Shown: positions 43,787 to 53,107 of the stretch, one piece after another
Numbering within the stretch: position 1 is the stretch's first letter
How the letters are laid out: each line of letters begins with the position of its first letter
Source of the DNA: Ruegeria sp. Ofav3-42
Lineage (GTDB): Bacteria > Pseudomonadota > Alphaproteobacteria > Rhodobacterales > Rhodobacteraceae
Direction: 5' to 3'
NCBI RefSeq assembly: GCF_022347725.1
Contig: NZ_JAKRGB010000004.1
Coordinates: forward strand, 186,001 to 250,000
Length of the DNA: 64,000 nt
Notes under the pieces: generated by a model
The model's input: only the letters and a program-made list of their open reading frames with translations
Database searches by the model: none
Told to the model about the DNA's origin: nothing
Position numbers and translations under genes: made by a program

Positions 43787-44188
43787 TCAGTTGAAGAACG
43801 GGCGGACGTTGCAGCGTCCGTTTGCGCCCTGAACCGACATGCTTTCGCCGGGGTTAAAGCCGGATGATATCGAACTGCTTTGCTGGGCAACACCCCCTTC
43901 AGGCGGCGCTATCGAAAACTTAACGGACGTCCGCCGACCCGTTGCTTCACTTGGGCCGTAGCCACGCACAACGTAAATGCGCTGCTGCCAGCCGGCCCCC
44001 AATGTCCTGCGTGCAAAATCCGCAGCTGCGCACCAGTATCCGTCCACATCCCGGCGGGTACGCGGTATCACCTCGAATACTGTGCTGCTTAACGCGACGG
44101 TCTGATATCCGTTCCGCGCAGCGGATGCAGATAAGGGCACACTTAATAAGAACGCGGCAGAAACCGCTAAAGTCACAACCTTTTTCAT
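43787..44188 (-). CDS. Secreted small protein of unknown function
   Basis: 133 residues from ATG 44188 (ATG 44194 is also in frame). The signal peptide is KKVVTLAVSAAFLLSVPLSASA. The mature part has FEVIPRTRRDVDGYWCAAADFARRTLGAGWQQRIYVVRG and a second Cys near the C-terminus that could pair with the first. The mature pattern resembles periplasmic proteins seen in Rhodobacteraceae, but I can give no function. Confidence 0.75.
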   Translation of the reverse strand: MKKVVTLAVSAAFLLSVPLSASAARNGYQTVALSSTVFEVIPRTRRDVDGYWCAAADFARRTLGAGWQQRIYVVRGYGPSEATGRRTSVKFSIAPPEGGVAQQSSSISSGFNPGESMSVQGANGRCNVRPFFN

Positions 44189-44265
44189 AATCATACTCTT
44201 TCTGTTACCAGGTGATTTTTAAAATAGTATACTTCCTAAACGGGCAAAGCCGGTTCACAATCAAT

Positions 44266-44814
44266 TCAGCATTTCGCCGCCTGTGCGTGATCGGACGTTA
44301 GCCAGCCATGATATCGGATCAAAGTCCCAAGGAACGGCATATCGGCAGACACGTCGAACCTGAACCGGCCTTCGTCATCCTCCCATTCCACGGTCTTTGA
44401 ACGCGGCAGCAGGAACTTTGGACACGGAATGCCCAAAAAACTGAGACGCCTGATCCGGATCGACAACCGCCCATTCTCAAATACCGGCATTAGCCAAATT
44501 GAGAGCCGACCAAATCTTTCACGGACACAACCAAAATCATGATCATAGGTAAGCCGGGAGCGGGTAATGTGGCCACCGAAATCGCGTGTCCAGACCCAAA
44601 CAGGCCCGTTCCTATCTACCTTGACCTGCACTGCTACATCCTCACCGTCCGGCGGCATTTGCCCAAGGCGCAAGGCCAATCCGGTGAACAATCCCCTACC
44701 CGTTTCGACCGTGCATCGCCCCGAATAACGACCGGAACCGCCATGCAGCAATTCAATCGCTTCTGGCAGCTCTGTCCGTGCTGGTAGGGCCTGCAAAAAG
44801 GGATCCGGTTCCAA
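44266..44814 (-). CDS. DUF4166-domain protein
   Basis: 182 residues. GGSGRYSGRCTVETGRG, VWVWTRDFGG and the C-terminal DMPFLGTLIRYHGWL are features of DUF4166, a family of unknown function. The only start near the 5' end is TTG 44814, directly after the stop of the DCC gene, so the two genes are coupled. Confidence 0.82.
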   Translation of the reverse strand: MEPDPFLQALPARTELPEAIELLHGGSGRYSGRCTVETGRGLFTGLALRLGQMPPDGEDVAVQVKVDRNGPVWVWTRDFGGHITRSRLTYDHDFGCVRERFGRLSIWLMPVFENGRLSIRIRRLSFLGIPCPKFLLPRSKTVEWEDDEGRFRFDVSADMPFLGTLIRYHGWLTSDHAQAAKC

Positions 44815-45249
44815 TCAGAACCCCTCGGGCAGGAAACGGGACCGCAACGCCGGGTCCGGGATCATACAGGTGGCCGCGCGCCCGAAGATCGCGTAGCGGT
44901 TTTTTGCAATCGCACGATACAGAGGATCTTTGACAAACCCGGGCAGCAGCCTGCAGACCGATAGTGCGGGCCAGAGCCCCGGTAAATGGCGCATGGCCAC
45001 TGCGAACGCATCCAGCCGCTGGTAAATTTCACCGTCGGCAATCACGAGGTTGGTTTCAAAATCCCGTGTTGGCAACCCGAGTTCAGAATACAACCTTTGC
45101 CCCAGAGGCGACTGCGCAGTGGCAAATTTGAACCGCTGTACCTTGTCCCGCGCCACCATGAAGTGAAAAAACCCCGAGCATAGAACGCATTCTCCGTCAA
45201 AGACGATGAAATCCTGACCATCCCCCAGTTCGGTTGCTCGTTCGGTCAT
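44815..45249 (-). CDS. DCC-family thiol-disulfide oxidoreductase-like protein (DUF393)
   Basis: 144 residues starting with the family hallmark IVFDGECVLCSGFFHFMV, with C21 and C24 as a thioredoxin-like CxxC. Proteins of this kind are predicted thiol-disulfide oxidoreductases; the partner is unknown. It is the first of a two-gene unit with the DUF4166 gene. Confidence 0.88.
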   Translation of the reverse strand: MTERATELGDGQDFIVFDGECVLCSGFFHFMVARDKVQRFKFATAQSPLGQRLYSELGLPTRDFETNLVIADGEIYQRLDAFAVAMRHLPGLWPALSVCRLLPGFVKDPLYRAIAKNRYAIFGRAATCMIPDPALRSRFLPEGF

Positions 45250-45565
45250 GCCAGATACGCCTGATAATTCCGTTGCACCAAACCATTACACCGCCGCGTC
45301 ATTCGGACAATGCGACACTGGGCACCATGGCGGATTGAACGTGTCGGGGAGCCACCGGCAGTCTGCACGACAAGTTTCCTGGGCTCTGACCTCATCCCCT
45401 AAAAGGTTCCAACCCGACAACGCGCGGAAAATAGTCATACCTACGACTGCGGTCTTGCGTAATTCCGCCAATGTAATTTGAATATGTGACAACCATTACG
45501 GCCCTCGCCGAAAAGGTAGCCGGAGTAGGCACAAGTTTAACACTCAGATTAATTGGTATTAAAAT
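45250..45565. other. Divergent upstream region of the DCC and AraC-type genes
   Basis: 316 bases between divergent genes. It becomes A+T-rich near the AraC start (TTAATTGGTATTAAAATATG). A 68-codon minus-strand frame (45286-45492) is open but lacks protein-like features and a ribosome site. No clear repeat is seen. Confidence 0.45.
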
Positions 45566-46573
45566 ATGGACGTCGATATTGCCCGCATTCAAGTGTTGGC
45601 CAGAACGCTGGAACAACGCGCAGAGAATCCCGCGGTTGTTGACCGTGTGTTTGCCAAATGCGGCCTCAGCCGCGACAACATCGCGCCGCCCGTAACGGCA
45701 TTCAGCGCGCACAAAGAAGCCCTGTTCGCCCGCTACGCTTGCGACGCCTTGAACGACATTACCTTTTCCGCCCGGGCCGGGTTGGCGTTCATCGCATCTT
45801 CCAGCGTGACCGCCTATATCAGTAAGTACTCGCGGGATCTGAAGCAGGTGGTGGAAAACACATCGCGTTTTCACAGTATTATCGACCCGGCATTGTCCTT
45901 CAGCCTGCGGGTCGCGGGAAACTTCGCTGCAATCGAAGCCGAGTGGAAGGACGCCAGTTTTGCCCGATATCACCGGCGGACCGAGTTTTTGATATTCGCT
46001 GCGCTGGCGCGTATGCGGTCCTTGACGCAGACCAACTTCTTCCCCATCGAAATCAGGTTCCAGCACGAGGTCGGTGAGAGCGGCAAGCATTACCAAAAGA
46101 TCGCGGGCTTTCCGGTTACCTTCGGCGCGGAAAGGCTGGAAATCGTGCTCACTTTGTCCTCGCTGGACTTGCCCGTGCCGACCTATGACCCGAGTTTACG
46201 GGAACACCTCCTGGCTTACGGTGACCGCATTCTGGCCGAACGCAGGCAGCCAACGCAACAGCTCAGGGCACAGGTCGAAGGGTTGATCACGCGATCCCTG
46301 CCCGGCACGATCATTCAGGCCGACGACGCGGCGGCCAATCTGGGTATGAGCCCACGCACCTTTGCCCGACGACTGAATGATGAAGGAACGAGTTATCGCG
46401 AGATCGTCGAAGACCTGAGATGCGATCTTGCGCAGACCTTTCTCACTGACGGGATTCCATTGTCCGAAATCGCATATTCGCTTGGCTACGCCGACCAGCC
46501 AGCCTTTTCAACAGCATTCAAGCGGTGGACCGGCCAATCCCCCAGCACGTTCCGGAGCCGCCTGGAGTCCTGA
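45566..46573 (+). CDS. AraC-family transcriptional regulator
   Basis: 335 residues. The N-terminal about 200 residues look like the Arabinose_bd/OruR-type ligand domain (SFSLRVAGNFAAIEAEW). The C-terminal double HTH is clear: DAAANLGMSPRTFARRLNDEGTSYREIVEDLR and LSEIAYSLGYADQPAFSTAFKRWTGQSPS. The regulated genes and ligand are unknown; the divergent DCC/DUF4166 pair is a candidate target. The ATG follows an A+T-rich leader. Confidence 0.92.
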   Translation: MDVDIARIQVLARTLEQRAENPAVVDRVFAKCGLSRDNIAPPVTAFSAHKEALFARYACDALNDITFSARAGLAFIASSSVTAYISKYSRDLKQVVENTSRFHSIIDPALSFSLRVAGNFAAIEAEWKDASFARYHRRTEFLIFAALARMRSLTQTNFFPIEIRFQHEVGESGKHYQKIAGFPVTFGAERLEIVLTLSSLDLPVPTYDPSLREHLLAYGDRILAERRQPTQQLRAQVEGLITRSLPGTIIQADDAAANLGMSPRTFARRLNDEGTSYREIVEDLRCDLAQTFLTDGIPLSEIAYSLGYADQPAFSTAFKRWTGQSPSTFRSRLES

Positions 46574-46730
46574 CAACTAGGTGTGTGGCCGGGGGTCATC
46601 AGCGGCAACACCTCGCCCCGGCCCGTCCCATGAGTGGACTTTTAGGATATAGAAATCCCGCGGCTACCAGCCTTGTGACTTCTCGCCAAATTGAGTTTCA
46701 AACCGGACATCATGATCATCGCGTGAGCCG

Positions 46731-46763
46731 AAAAGAAAAAGGCGCCTCGTTCGAGGCGCCTTT
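46731..46763 (-). terminator. Terminator of rpoD
   Basis: GGCGCCTCG (46741-46749) pairs with CGAGGCGCC (46752-46760); on the minus strand it is followed by TTTTTCTTTTC. It lies just after the rpoD stop, and the plus strand also has three T after it. Confidence 0.9.
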
Positions 46764-46767
46764 GACT

Positions 46768-48756
46768 TTACTGATCCAGGAAAGACCGCAACTTTCGTGA
46801 TCGGCTGGGATGCTTCAACTTCCGCAGCGCTTTCGCTTCAATCTGACGGATACGTTCACGGGTCACGCTGAACTGCTGACCAACCTCTTCGAGCGTATGG
46901 TCGGTGTTCATGCCGATACCAAAGCGCATCCGCAGAACGCGTTCTTCACGCGGGGTAAGTGAGGCCAGAACTCGTGTGGTCGTTTCCTTGAGGTTCTCCT
47001 GAATGGCGCTGTCCAGCGGCAGCACGGCATTCTTGTCCTCGATGAAATCGCCCAGCTGGCTGTCTTCCTCGTCGCCAATCGGCGTTTCCAGAGAGATTGG
47101 CTCTTTGGCGATTTTCATCACCTTGCGAACCTTCTCCAGCGGCATCTGCAGCTTTTCAGCCAGTTCTTCCGGTGTCGGTTCGCGACCGATCTCATGCAGC
47201 ATCTGGCGACCGGTCCGAACCAGCTTATTGATCGTTTCGATCATGTGCACCGGAATACGGATGGTCCGCGCCTGATCCGCGATTGAGCGTGTGATCGCCT
47301 GACGGATCCACCACGTCGCATAGGTCGAGAACTTGTACCCGCGGCGGTATTCGAACTTGTCCACCGCCTTCATCAGGCCGATGTTGCCTTCCTGAATAAG
47401 ATCAAGGAATTGCAGGCCACGGTTCGTGTACTTTTTGGCAATCGAGATCACCAGACGCAGGTTTGCCTCGACCATTTCCTTCTTGGCCTGACGCGCCTCT
47501 TTCTCACCCTTCTGAACCTGCTGCACGATGCGGCGGAATTCGGGGATGTCGAGACCGACATACTGGCCAACCTGAGCCATGTCGTTGCGCAGTTCTTCGA
47601 CCTTCGCGGTCGAGCGTTCGATGAACATCTGCCAACCCCGGCCCGGCTTTTCACCCATCTCGGCCAGCCAGTTCGGGTCCAGTTCGCGCCCACGATAGGC
47701 GTCAATGAACTCACGACGGTTGATGCGGGCCTGGTCGGCCAGTTTCACCATCGCGCTGTCCAGCGACATGATGCGGCGGTTGATGCCATACAGCTGGTCG
47801 ATCAGAGCTTCGATACGGTTGTTGTGAAGGTGCAGCCCGTTCACCAGCTCCACGATCTCTGCGCGCAGCTTTTGATAGGTCTCTTCATCCTTTTCACTGA
47901 ACGAGCCATCCTCGTTCAGAGTTGCCGAAATCCGGCTGTCCTGCATTTCCGACAACATCGCAAAGTCGGTCGAGATCCGCTCCAGCGTGGTCAGAACCTG
48001 ATCTTTCAGTGCGGCTTCCATCGCGGCCAGCGACATGTTGGCCTGATCGTCGTCGTCGTCGTCGTCGTCGTTGTTCAGCGGGTTGCCATCTGCATCCAGT
48101 TCAGGTCCGGTATCCTTGGCAGGCTTTGCCGCCTGCACGGCCGAAGTATCGACTACAGGCTCTTCAACGTCGCCATCCTCATCCATCTGGTTGCCGAACG
48201 TAGCCTCCAGATCAATGACATCGCGTAGCAGAATGTCTTCGCTCAGCAATTCGTCGTGCCAGATGGTGATCGCCTGGAAGGTCAGCGGGCTTTCGCACAG
48301 ACCCAGGATCATAGTGTTCCGACCGGCTTCGATCCGCTTGGCGATGGCAATCTCGCCCTCGCGGCTCAGCAGTTCGACGCTGCCCATTTCGCGCAGATAC
48401 ATGCGCACGGGGTCATCGGTGCGATCCAGCTTTTCGGTGGCGGCACCAGCCAGCGCAACCTCACGGTTGCTGTCGGTGGTGGTCAGTTCGGTCGAGCCTT
48501 TATTCTCTTCCTCTTCGGCCTCTTCATCTTCGATGATGTTGATGCCCATCTCGGACAGCATCGACATAACGTCTTCGATCTGTTCCGAGCTCACCTGATC
48601 AGGCGGCAGAACCTGATTGAGCTGGTCATAGGTGATGTAGCCTTTCTCGCGGGCCTCGGCGATCATCTTCTTGACCTGGGCCTGGCTCATGTCCAGCGAG
48701 ATTTCCTGTTCCTGCTCTTCGGATTTGCGATCTTCGGTCGTGTCTTTGGCGGCCAT
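46768..48756 (-). CDS. rpoD: RNA polymerase primary sigma factor RpoD
   Basis: 662 residues. It has region 1.1 at the N-terminus ([19 protein letters not shown]), region 1.2 ([17 protein letters not shown]), a long non-conserved region with an Asp8 run (about residues 231-238), and the sigma core from region 2 ([42 protein letters not shown]) to region 4 ([31 protein letters not shown]). AGGAG precedes the ATG. It is downstream of dnaG, as in many proteobacteria. Confidence 0.97.
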   Translation of the reverse strand: MAAKDTTEDRKSEEQEQEISLDMSQAQVKKMIAEAREKGYITYDQLNQVLPPDQVSSEQIEDVMSMLSEMGINIIEDEEAEEEENKGSTELTTTDSNREVALAGAATEKLDRTDDPVRMYLREMGSVELLSREGEIAIAKRIEAGRNTMILGLCESPLTFQAITIWHDELLSEDILLRDVIDLEATFGNQMDEDGDVEEPVVDTSAVQAAKPAKDTGPELDADGNPLNNDDDDDDDDQANMSLAAMEAALKDQVLTTLERISTDFAMLSEMQDSRISATLNEDGSFSEKDEETYQKLRAEIVELVNGLHLHNNRIEALIDQLYGINRRIMSLDSAMVKLADQARINRREFIDAYRGRELDPNWLAEMGEKPGRGWQMFIERSTAKVEELRNDMAQVGQYVGLDIPEFRRIVQQVQKGEKEARQAKKEMVEANLRLVISIAKKYTNRGLQFLDLIQEGNIGLMKAVDKFEYRRGYKFSTYATWWIRQAITRSIADQARTIRIPVHMIETINKLVRTGRQMLHEIGREPTPEELAEKLQMPLEKVRKVMKIAKEPISLETPIGDEEDSQLGDFIEDKNAVLPLDSAIQENLKETTTRVLASLTPREERVLRMRFGIGMNTDHTLEEVGQQFSVTRERIRQIEAKALRKLKHPSRSRKLRSFLDQ

Positions 48757-48870
48757 TCAATGCTCCTGCAGGGATGGGTGATTCGTTTGAACCGAATCAT
48801 TAGCGCGTGAAAGTGATTCGGCCACCCGTTTACCCGTTTTTCTTTTCCAGTGCCTTACGAAAACATCACT

Positions 48871-50820
48871 TTAGCGACGTTTCCGTTCAAAATTGATGCC
48901 TGACATGATCGCCTGAAACGCGTCTTTCTCGTCGCGGTTGATTCGTGCGCCATTGTCAGCGATGTCGAATACCGCCCTGTCCTCATTCTGGCTGCGGCTT
49001 GTGCGGTTACGCTCTTCGGCGGCCTGAGCCAGCCGATATGTCAGCGCCTCATCGGCCAGATCGGACAGTTCCTCTGCAGCTTCGGCAATCTCGGCATCCA
49101 ACCCCCGGAGCGCTTTGATTTTTGCGAGTTCCTCGGCCAGCGTGATCTCGGCCTTTTCAACTTCGCCTGGTTTGAACACACAGGGGATTACTGCGACATG
49201 GCGAAGGGCCAGCAGGTTTTCAAGGATTTCACCGCCTAAAGTTTCAATAATGTGGTCTTTCAGATGATCCGGATCGTCGATGGCATGCCGCAGGATAGCC
49301 TCGCGCAGGGCGGCATGATCGGGGTCGTGACATTCCATCTCTTCCAGCTGGTGCTCGAATTGGATCACAACTGAGGGGTTCAAAACGGCGATTGCCAGAA
49401 TTGCAGCTTCGCGCATCTGGATATCGGCGTTCTCCGACGACGCCAGAAAAGAAGCGCGCGCACCGGGGGTTGCCGGCTGCTTTTGCGGCTGCCACTTGCC
49501 GCGCGGTTGCCATTGGCGATTTTGCGGCTGGCGTTGTGGACGGAATAGCTGCCAGCGCAGGTCCTTGATCTCTTGCCCGTAATGCGACCGGATAGATGGG
49601 TCGCGGATCAGCTTGATCTTTTCCTTGAGGGATTTATCCAGCGCCGCTTTGCGCTCTGGGCTGTCGAACACCTTCCCTTCTGTCTCGCGCTGCCACAGCA
49701 ACTTGACCATAGGAATCGCGTTTTCCAGCACCGCCTGCACAGCACCCGGCCCTTCCGCACGAAGTAGATCGTCGGGGTCTTTGCCCTCGGGCATCAGGGC
49801 AAAGCGCAAGGATTTTCCGGCTTCCAGCAACGGCAACGCCAGATCGACCGCCCGCATCGCCGCGCGCAAACCCGCTGTGTCTCCGTCCAGCGCGATGATC
49901 GGCTCATCCGAGATGCGCCAAAGCAGTTGCAACTGATGCTCGGTAATCGCTGTGCCCAGCGGAGCAACCGAGGCTCCAAATCCAGCCTCGGCCAAGGCGA
50001 TCACGTCCATATAACCTTCTGCGACGATCAGTGGCTGCCCCTTCCCCGCCGCCTGTCGCGCGGGTCCGTGATTGTAGAGACTGCGTCCCTTGTCGAACAG
50101 CTCGGTCTCGGGCGAGTTCAGGTATTTGGCATTGTCGTTGGGGTCCATCGCCCGCCCGCCAAACGCAATGCAGCGTCCACGCGGGTCGCGGATCGGGTAC
50201 ATGATCCGGTTGCGGAACGTGTCATATGGCTTTTTGCCCTTGTTCGACGGTTTCGCCAGACCTGCGCCAAGAATCAGATCCTCGGCCACGTTCTTGCCGC
50301 GCAGGTGATCCCACAACGCCTGCCACCCGTCCGGTGCAAAACCTATCTCCCACCTATCCAGCGCCTGTGCATCCAATCCTCGGCGTGTCAGGTAATCCCG
50401 GGCCGCCGCCCCTGCCCCGGTCTTGAGTTGCAGGCGAAAGAACTGCGCCGCCTGCTCCATCACCTCTGCAAGTTGCGACCGGCGATCCTGTTTTTCCTGC
50501 GCTTTGGGGTCGCGCGCGGGCATCGGCATCCCAGCCTCGCGCGCCAGAATCTCAACCGCCTCAATGAACGAGACGTTCTCGGTATCTTTCACAAAGCTGA
50601 TTGCGTCGCCTTTGGCGTGGCAACCAAAGCAGTAATAAAACCCCTTTTGGTCATCCACGTGGAAGGAAGCCGTCTTTTCGTGATGAAACGGGCACGGCGC
50701 CCACATGTCCCCTTTGCCCTGATTGGACTTGCGCTGATCCCACATGACTTTTCGGCCGACGACCTGAGACAGGCTCAGCCGGGTGCGCAACTCATCCAGA
50801 AATCCGGGGGGCAAAGACAT
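48871..50820 (-). CDS. dnaG: DNA primase
   Basis: 649 residues. The zinc domain shows CPFHHEKTASFHVDDQKGFYYC then FGCHAKGD. The TOPRIM RNA polymerase core follows (IVAEGYMDVIALAEAG, PIIALDGDTAGLRAA), and a long C-terminal DnaB-binding part rich in Gln and Arg. It lies upstream of rpoD on the same strand. No strong ribosome site is seen before the ATG. Confidence 0.97.
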   Translation of the reverse strand: MSLPPGFLDELRTRLSLSQVVGRKVMWDQRKSNQGKGDMWAPCPFHHEKTASFHVDDQKGFYYCFGCHAKGDAISFVKDTENVSFIEAVEILAREAGMPMPARDPKAQEKQDRRSQLAEVMEQAAQFFRLQLKTGAGAAARDYLTRRGLDAQALDRWEIGFAPDGWQALWDHLRGKNVAEDLILGAGLAKPSNKGKKPYDTFRNRIMYPIRDPRGRCIAFGGRAMDPNDNAKYLNSPETELFDKGRSLYNHGPARQAAGKGQPLIVAEGYMDVIALAEAGFGASVAPLGTAITEHQLQLLWRISDEPIIALDGDTAGLRAAMRAVDLALPLLEAGKSLRFALMPEGKDPDDLLRAEGPGAVQAVLENAIPMVKLLWQRETEGKVFDSPERKAALDKSLKEKIKLIRDPSIRSHYGQEIKDLRWQLFRPQRQPQNRQWQPRGKWQPQKQPATPGARASFLASSENADIQMREAAILAIAVLNPSVVIQFEHQLEEMECHDPDHAALREAILRHAIDDPDHLKDHIIETLGGEILENLLALRHVAVIPCVFKPGEVEKAEITLAEELAKIKALRGLDAEIAEAAEELSDLADEALTYRLAQAAEERNRTSRSQNEDRAVFDIADNGARINRDEKDAFQAIMSGINFERKRR

Positions 50821-50900
50821 GGGTTAAACTTGGCAGAAATGGAAACGCGCGCCAAGGGCATGACGCGCGTTTGTCCACAAGGAAATGATGGGGCTGTGGA

Positions 50901-51197
50901 TTATTGCTGCATACACAGCTCAAGCCATGCGGCGCCCAGATCCTTTTTGCGCACATCGCGCATCTTTTGCTCATAGACCCAAGGCGTAATCAAAGGAATC
51001 GCTGCGTTGTAGTTTTCGGGCCAGGTCGGGCCGGTGTCAGCCACGGCCTGCGGCACGTCGCGCTCTTTGACACGGTCCAGTCGGGCCTGCTGAATCGCCT
51101 TAACAACATCCGCCTGATATTGGCAGCTTTGTTCCTTGGTCTCTTGTGCGGCCAATGGTGTGGCCAGCAAGGCAGCAGCGATGGCGATACGCAACAT
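50901..51197 (-). CDS. Small secreted protein of unknown function
   Basis: 98 residues. The signal peptide is MLRIAIAAALLATPLAAQ, with cleavage near AQ-ETK. The mature part has two Cys (in SCQYQADVV and at the end, LCMQQ) and DTGPTWPENYNAAIPLITPWVYEQKMR. It looks like a conserved periplasmic protein, but I do not know the family. GGAG lies before the ATG. It precedes dnaG on the same strand. Confidence 0.8.
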   Translation of the reverse strand: MLRIAIAAALLATPLAAQETKEQSCQYQADVVKAIQQARLDRVKERDVPQAVADTGPTWPENYNAAIPLITPWVYEQKMRDVRKKDLGAAWLELCMQQ

Positions 51198-51351
51198 GGG
51201 GTACTCCGGTAATCGATTCTTTCGCAGCAGCTTACCCGCCGCAAGCGGTGCCTGCCATGACCGTTTTCAAAGTACGACATGTGCCGGACTGATCCGGTGT
51301 CAAGTTTTGGGGCAATCTGACAAATGCCTGATTGCCCCTGATTTCAAACCA

Positions 51352-52782
51352 TTACAGCCCTTTGGCGCGATAGCTTTTTGCGACCCGGTCGATGGCAACG
51401 ATGTAAGCTGCGGTCCGCAAATCCTCGACATCTGCACGATCGTGCCAGACCTCACGCATCGATTGGTAAGCGATCCGCATGGTGTCATCGAGACCCGAGC
51501 GCACCAGCTCCAACTCATCCGCGCCCCTTAGGTACTTGGATTTGAAATTCGGTGACATCGACCAGGCATCAGCAAGGTAGCGGTCCAGTCGCTCAAGCTC
51601 GCTGACGATCAACTCGTGCCGCGCCTCTTCCTGACGTCGCTGCATACGGCCAAAACGAATGTGACTCAGGTTTTTGACCCATTCGAAATAGGAAACGGTC
51701 ACACCACCCGCGTTGGCATACATGTCCGGGATGATAACCGTACCTTTCTTACGCAGGATCTCGTCTGCACCGGCGGTCACAGGACCGTTCGCAGCCTCGA
51801 TGATCAAAGGCGCCTTGATCCGGTCAGCGTTGGACAGGTTGATAACGCCCTCCAAAGCAGCCGGAATAAGGATGTCGCATTCTTCCTCAAGAACCGCACC
51901 GCCCTCGGCCGAGTGCGTCGCATCCGGGTAATCACTGACACCGCCATGTTTGACGATCCACTGACGCACCGATTCCACGTCAATTCCGTCAGGATTATAA
52001 AGCGCGCCGTCCCATTCGATGATCCCCACGATTCGCGAGCCATCCTCTTCGCTGAGGAATTTCGCAGCGTGGTATCCCACGTTGCCCAATCCCTGAACGA
52101 TGACGCGCTTGCCGTCCAGCTTACCGGACAGGCCTGCTTTCTTGATGTCTTCCGGGTGCCGGAAAAACTCACGCAGAGCATACTGGATACCGCGGCCCGT
52201 TGCCTCGACCCGGCCAGCGATGCCCCCGGCATTCAGCGGTTTACCTGTCACACAAGCGCGCGAGTTGATGTCCGTTGTATTCATCCGGGCATACTGATCC
52301 GCCATCCACGCCATCTCACGCTCACCCGTCCCCATGTCGGGGGCTGGCACGTTCTGCGACGGGTTGATGAGGTCTCGCTTGGCCAGTTCATACGCAAAGC
52401 GGCGGGTGATCTGTTCCAACTCGTGCTCTTCGTACTTGCGCGGGTCGATACACAGACCACCTTTGGACCCGCCAAAAGGTGTTTCGACCAAAGCACATTT
52501 ATAGGTCATCAGGGCAGCAAGCGCTTCGACCTCATCCTGATTCACCGCCGTCGCATAGCGTATGCCGCCTTTAACGGGCTCCATATGCTCGGAATGAACC
52601 GAGCGGTATCCGGTGAAGGTATGGATGTCGCCACGCAGGCGAACACCAAAGCGAACCGTGTAGGTGGCGTTGCAGACCCGGATTTTCTCCTCCAGCCCCG
52701 GAGGAAGATCCATCAGGGACGCCGCCCTGTTAAACATCAGGTCTACACTCTCGCGAAAGCTGGGTTCATTAATGGCCGTCAT
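51352..52782 (-). CDS. Glutamate dehydrogenase family protein (Glu/Leu/Phe/Val type)
   Basis: 476 residues. The catalytic segment is HMEPVKGGIRYATAVNQDEVEALAALMTYKCALVETPFGGSKGG with the key Lys residues; the Rossmann motif is VIVQGLGNVGYHAAKFL. Proteins of this length are NAD- or NADP-linked glutamate dehydrogenases, reversibly joining ammonia and 2-oxoglutarate. GGAGG precedes the ATG. It is divergent from the tad genes, with 325 bases between. Confidence 0.94.
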   Translation of the reverse strand: MTAINEPSFRESVDLMFNRAASLMDLPPGLEEKIRVCNATYTVRFGVRLRGDIHTFTGYRSVHSEHMEPVKGGIRYATAVNQDEVEALAALMTYKCALVETPFGGSKGGLCIDPRKYEEHELEQITRRFAYELAKRDLINPSQNVPAPDMGTGEREMAWMADQYARMNTTDINSRACVTGKPLNAGGIAGRVEATGRGIQYALREFFRHPEDIKKAGLSGKLDGKRVIVQGLGNVGYHAAKFLSEEDGSRIVGIIEWDGALYNPDGIDVESVRQWIVKHGGVSDYPDATHSAEGGAVLEEECDILIPAALEGVINLSNADRIKAPLIIEAANGPVTAGADEILRKKGTVIIPDMYANAGGVTVSYFEWVKNLSHIRFGRMQRRQEEARHELIVSELERLDRYLADAWSMSPNFKSKYLRGADELELVRSGLDDTMRIAYQSMREVWHDRADVEDLRTAAYIVAIDRVAKSYRAKGL

Positions 52783-53107
52783 TTAATCCTCCGTGCCGAC
52801 GAACGACTGGCGTTCTGACGTTTTGTCGCACCCATTGGGTAAACGATCAATATTTAAGCATAAATAAAACAGGAAAATCATCGTGAATATTTGCGAACGG
52901 GGTTGAGTCGCGTCTTTTGCCCAAACTGGCGAAATTGTCCCTCGACCGAAAACAGAGAGGTCAAAGACCGGCGATTATCCCCGACCCGCCGGCAAACTTG
53001 CCAATTACCTGGCGATTTTGCCCAATTCACGCCACGTTTCGCCGTTAATTTTCAAACGTTAACTTTTCCTTAGCAGCGCTGGATGTCTGCTCAGCGGGGA
53101 CAGCAAT
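52783..53107. promoter_or_regulatory. Divergent region between glutamate dehydrogenase and tad genes
   Basis: It holds three related copies of CYGGCGAWWWT-type motifs at 52926, 52968 and 53009 (42 and 41 bases apart, about four helical turns). Close to the tadG start is TTAA-cttttcc-TTAG (53059-53073), one base away from the CtrA consensus TTAA-N7-TTAA. The gdh side is A+T-rich (TTTAAGCATAAATAAAACAGG near 52853-52873). Confidence 0.45.

Noticed and set aside
45286..45492. A 68-codon minus-strand frame upstream of the DCC gene
   Set aside because: Composition is unlike a protein and no ribosome site is seen; it lies in a divergent promoter region.
51616..52818. A 400-codon plus-strand frame opposite glutamate dehydrogenase
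   Set aside because: Antisense shadow; the minus-strand protein is complete and well conserved.
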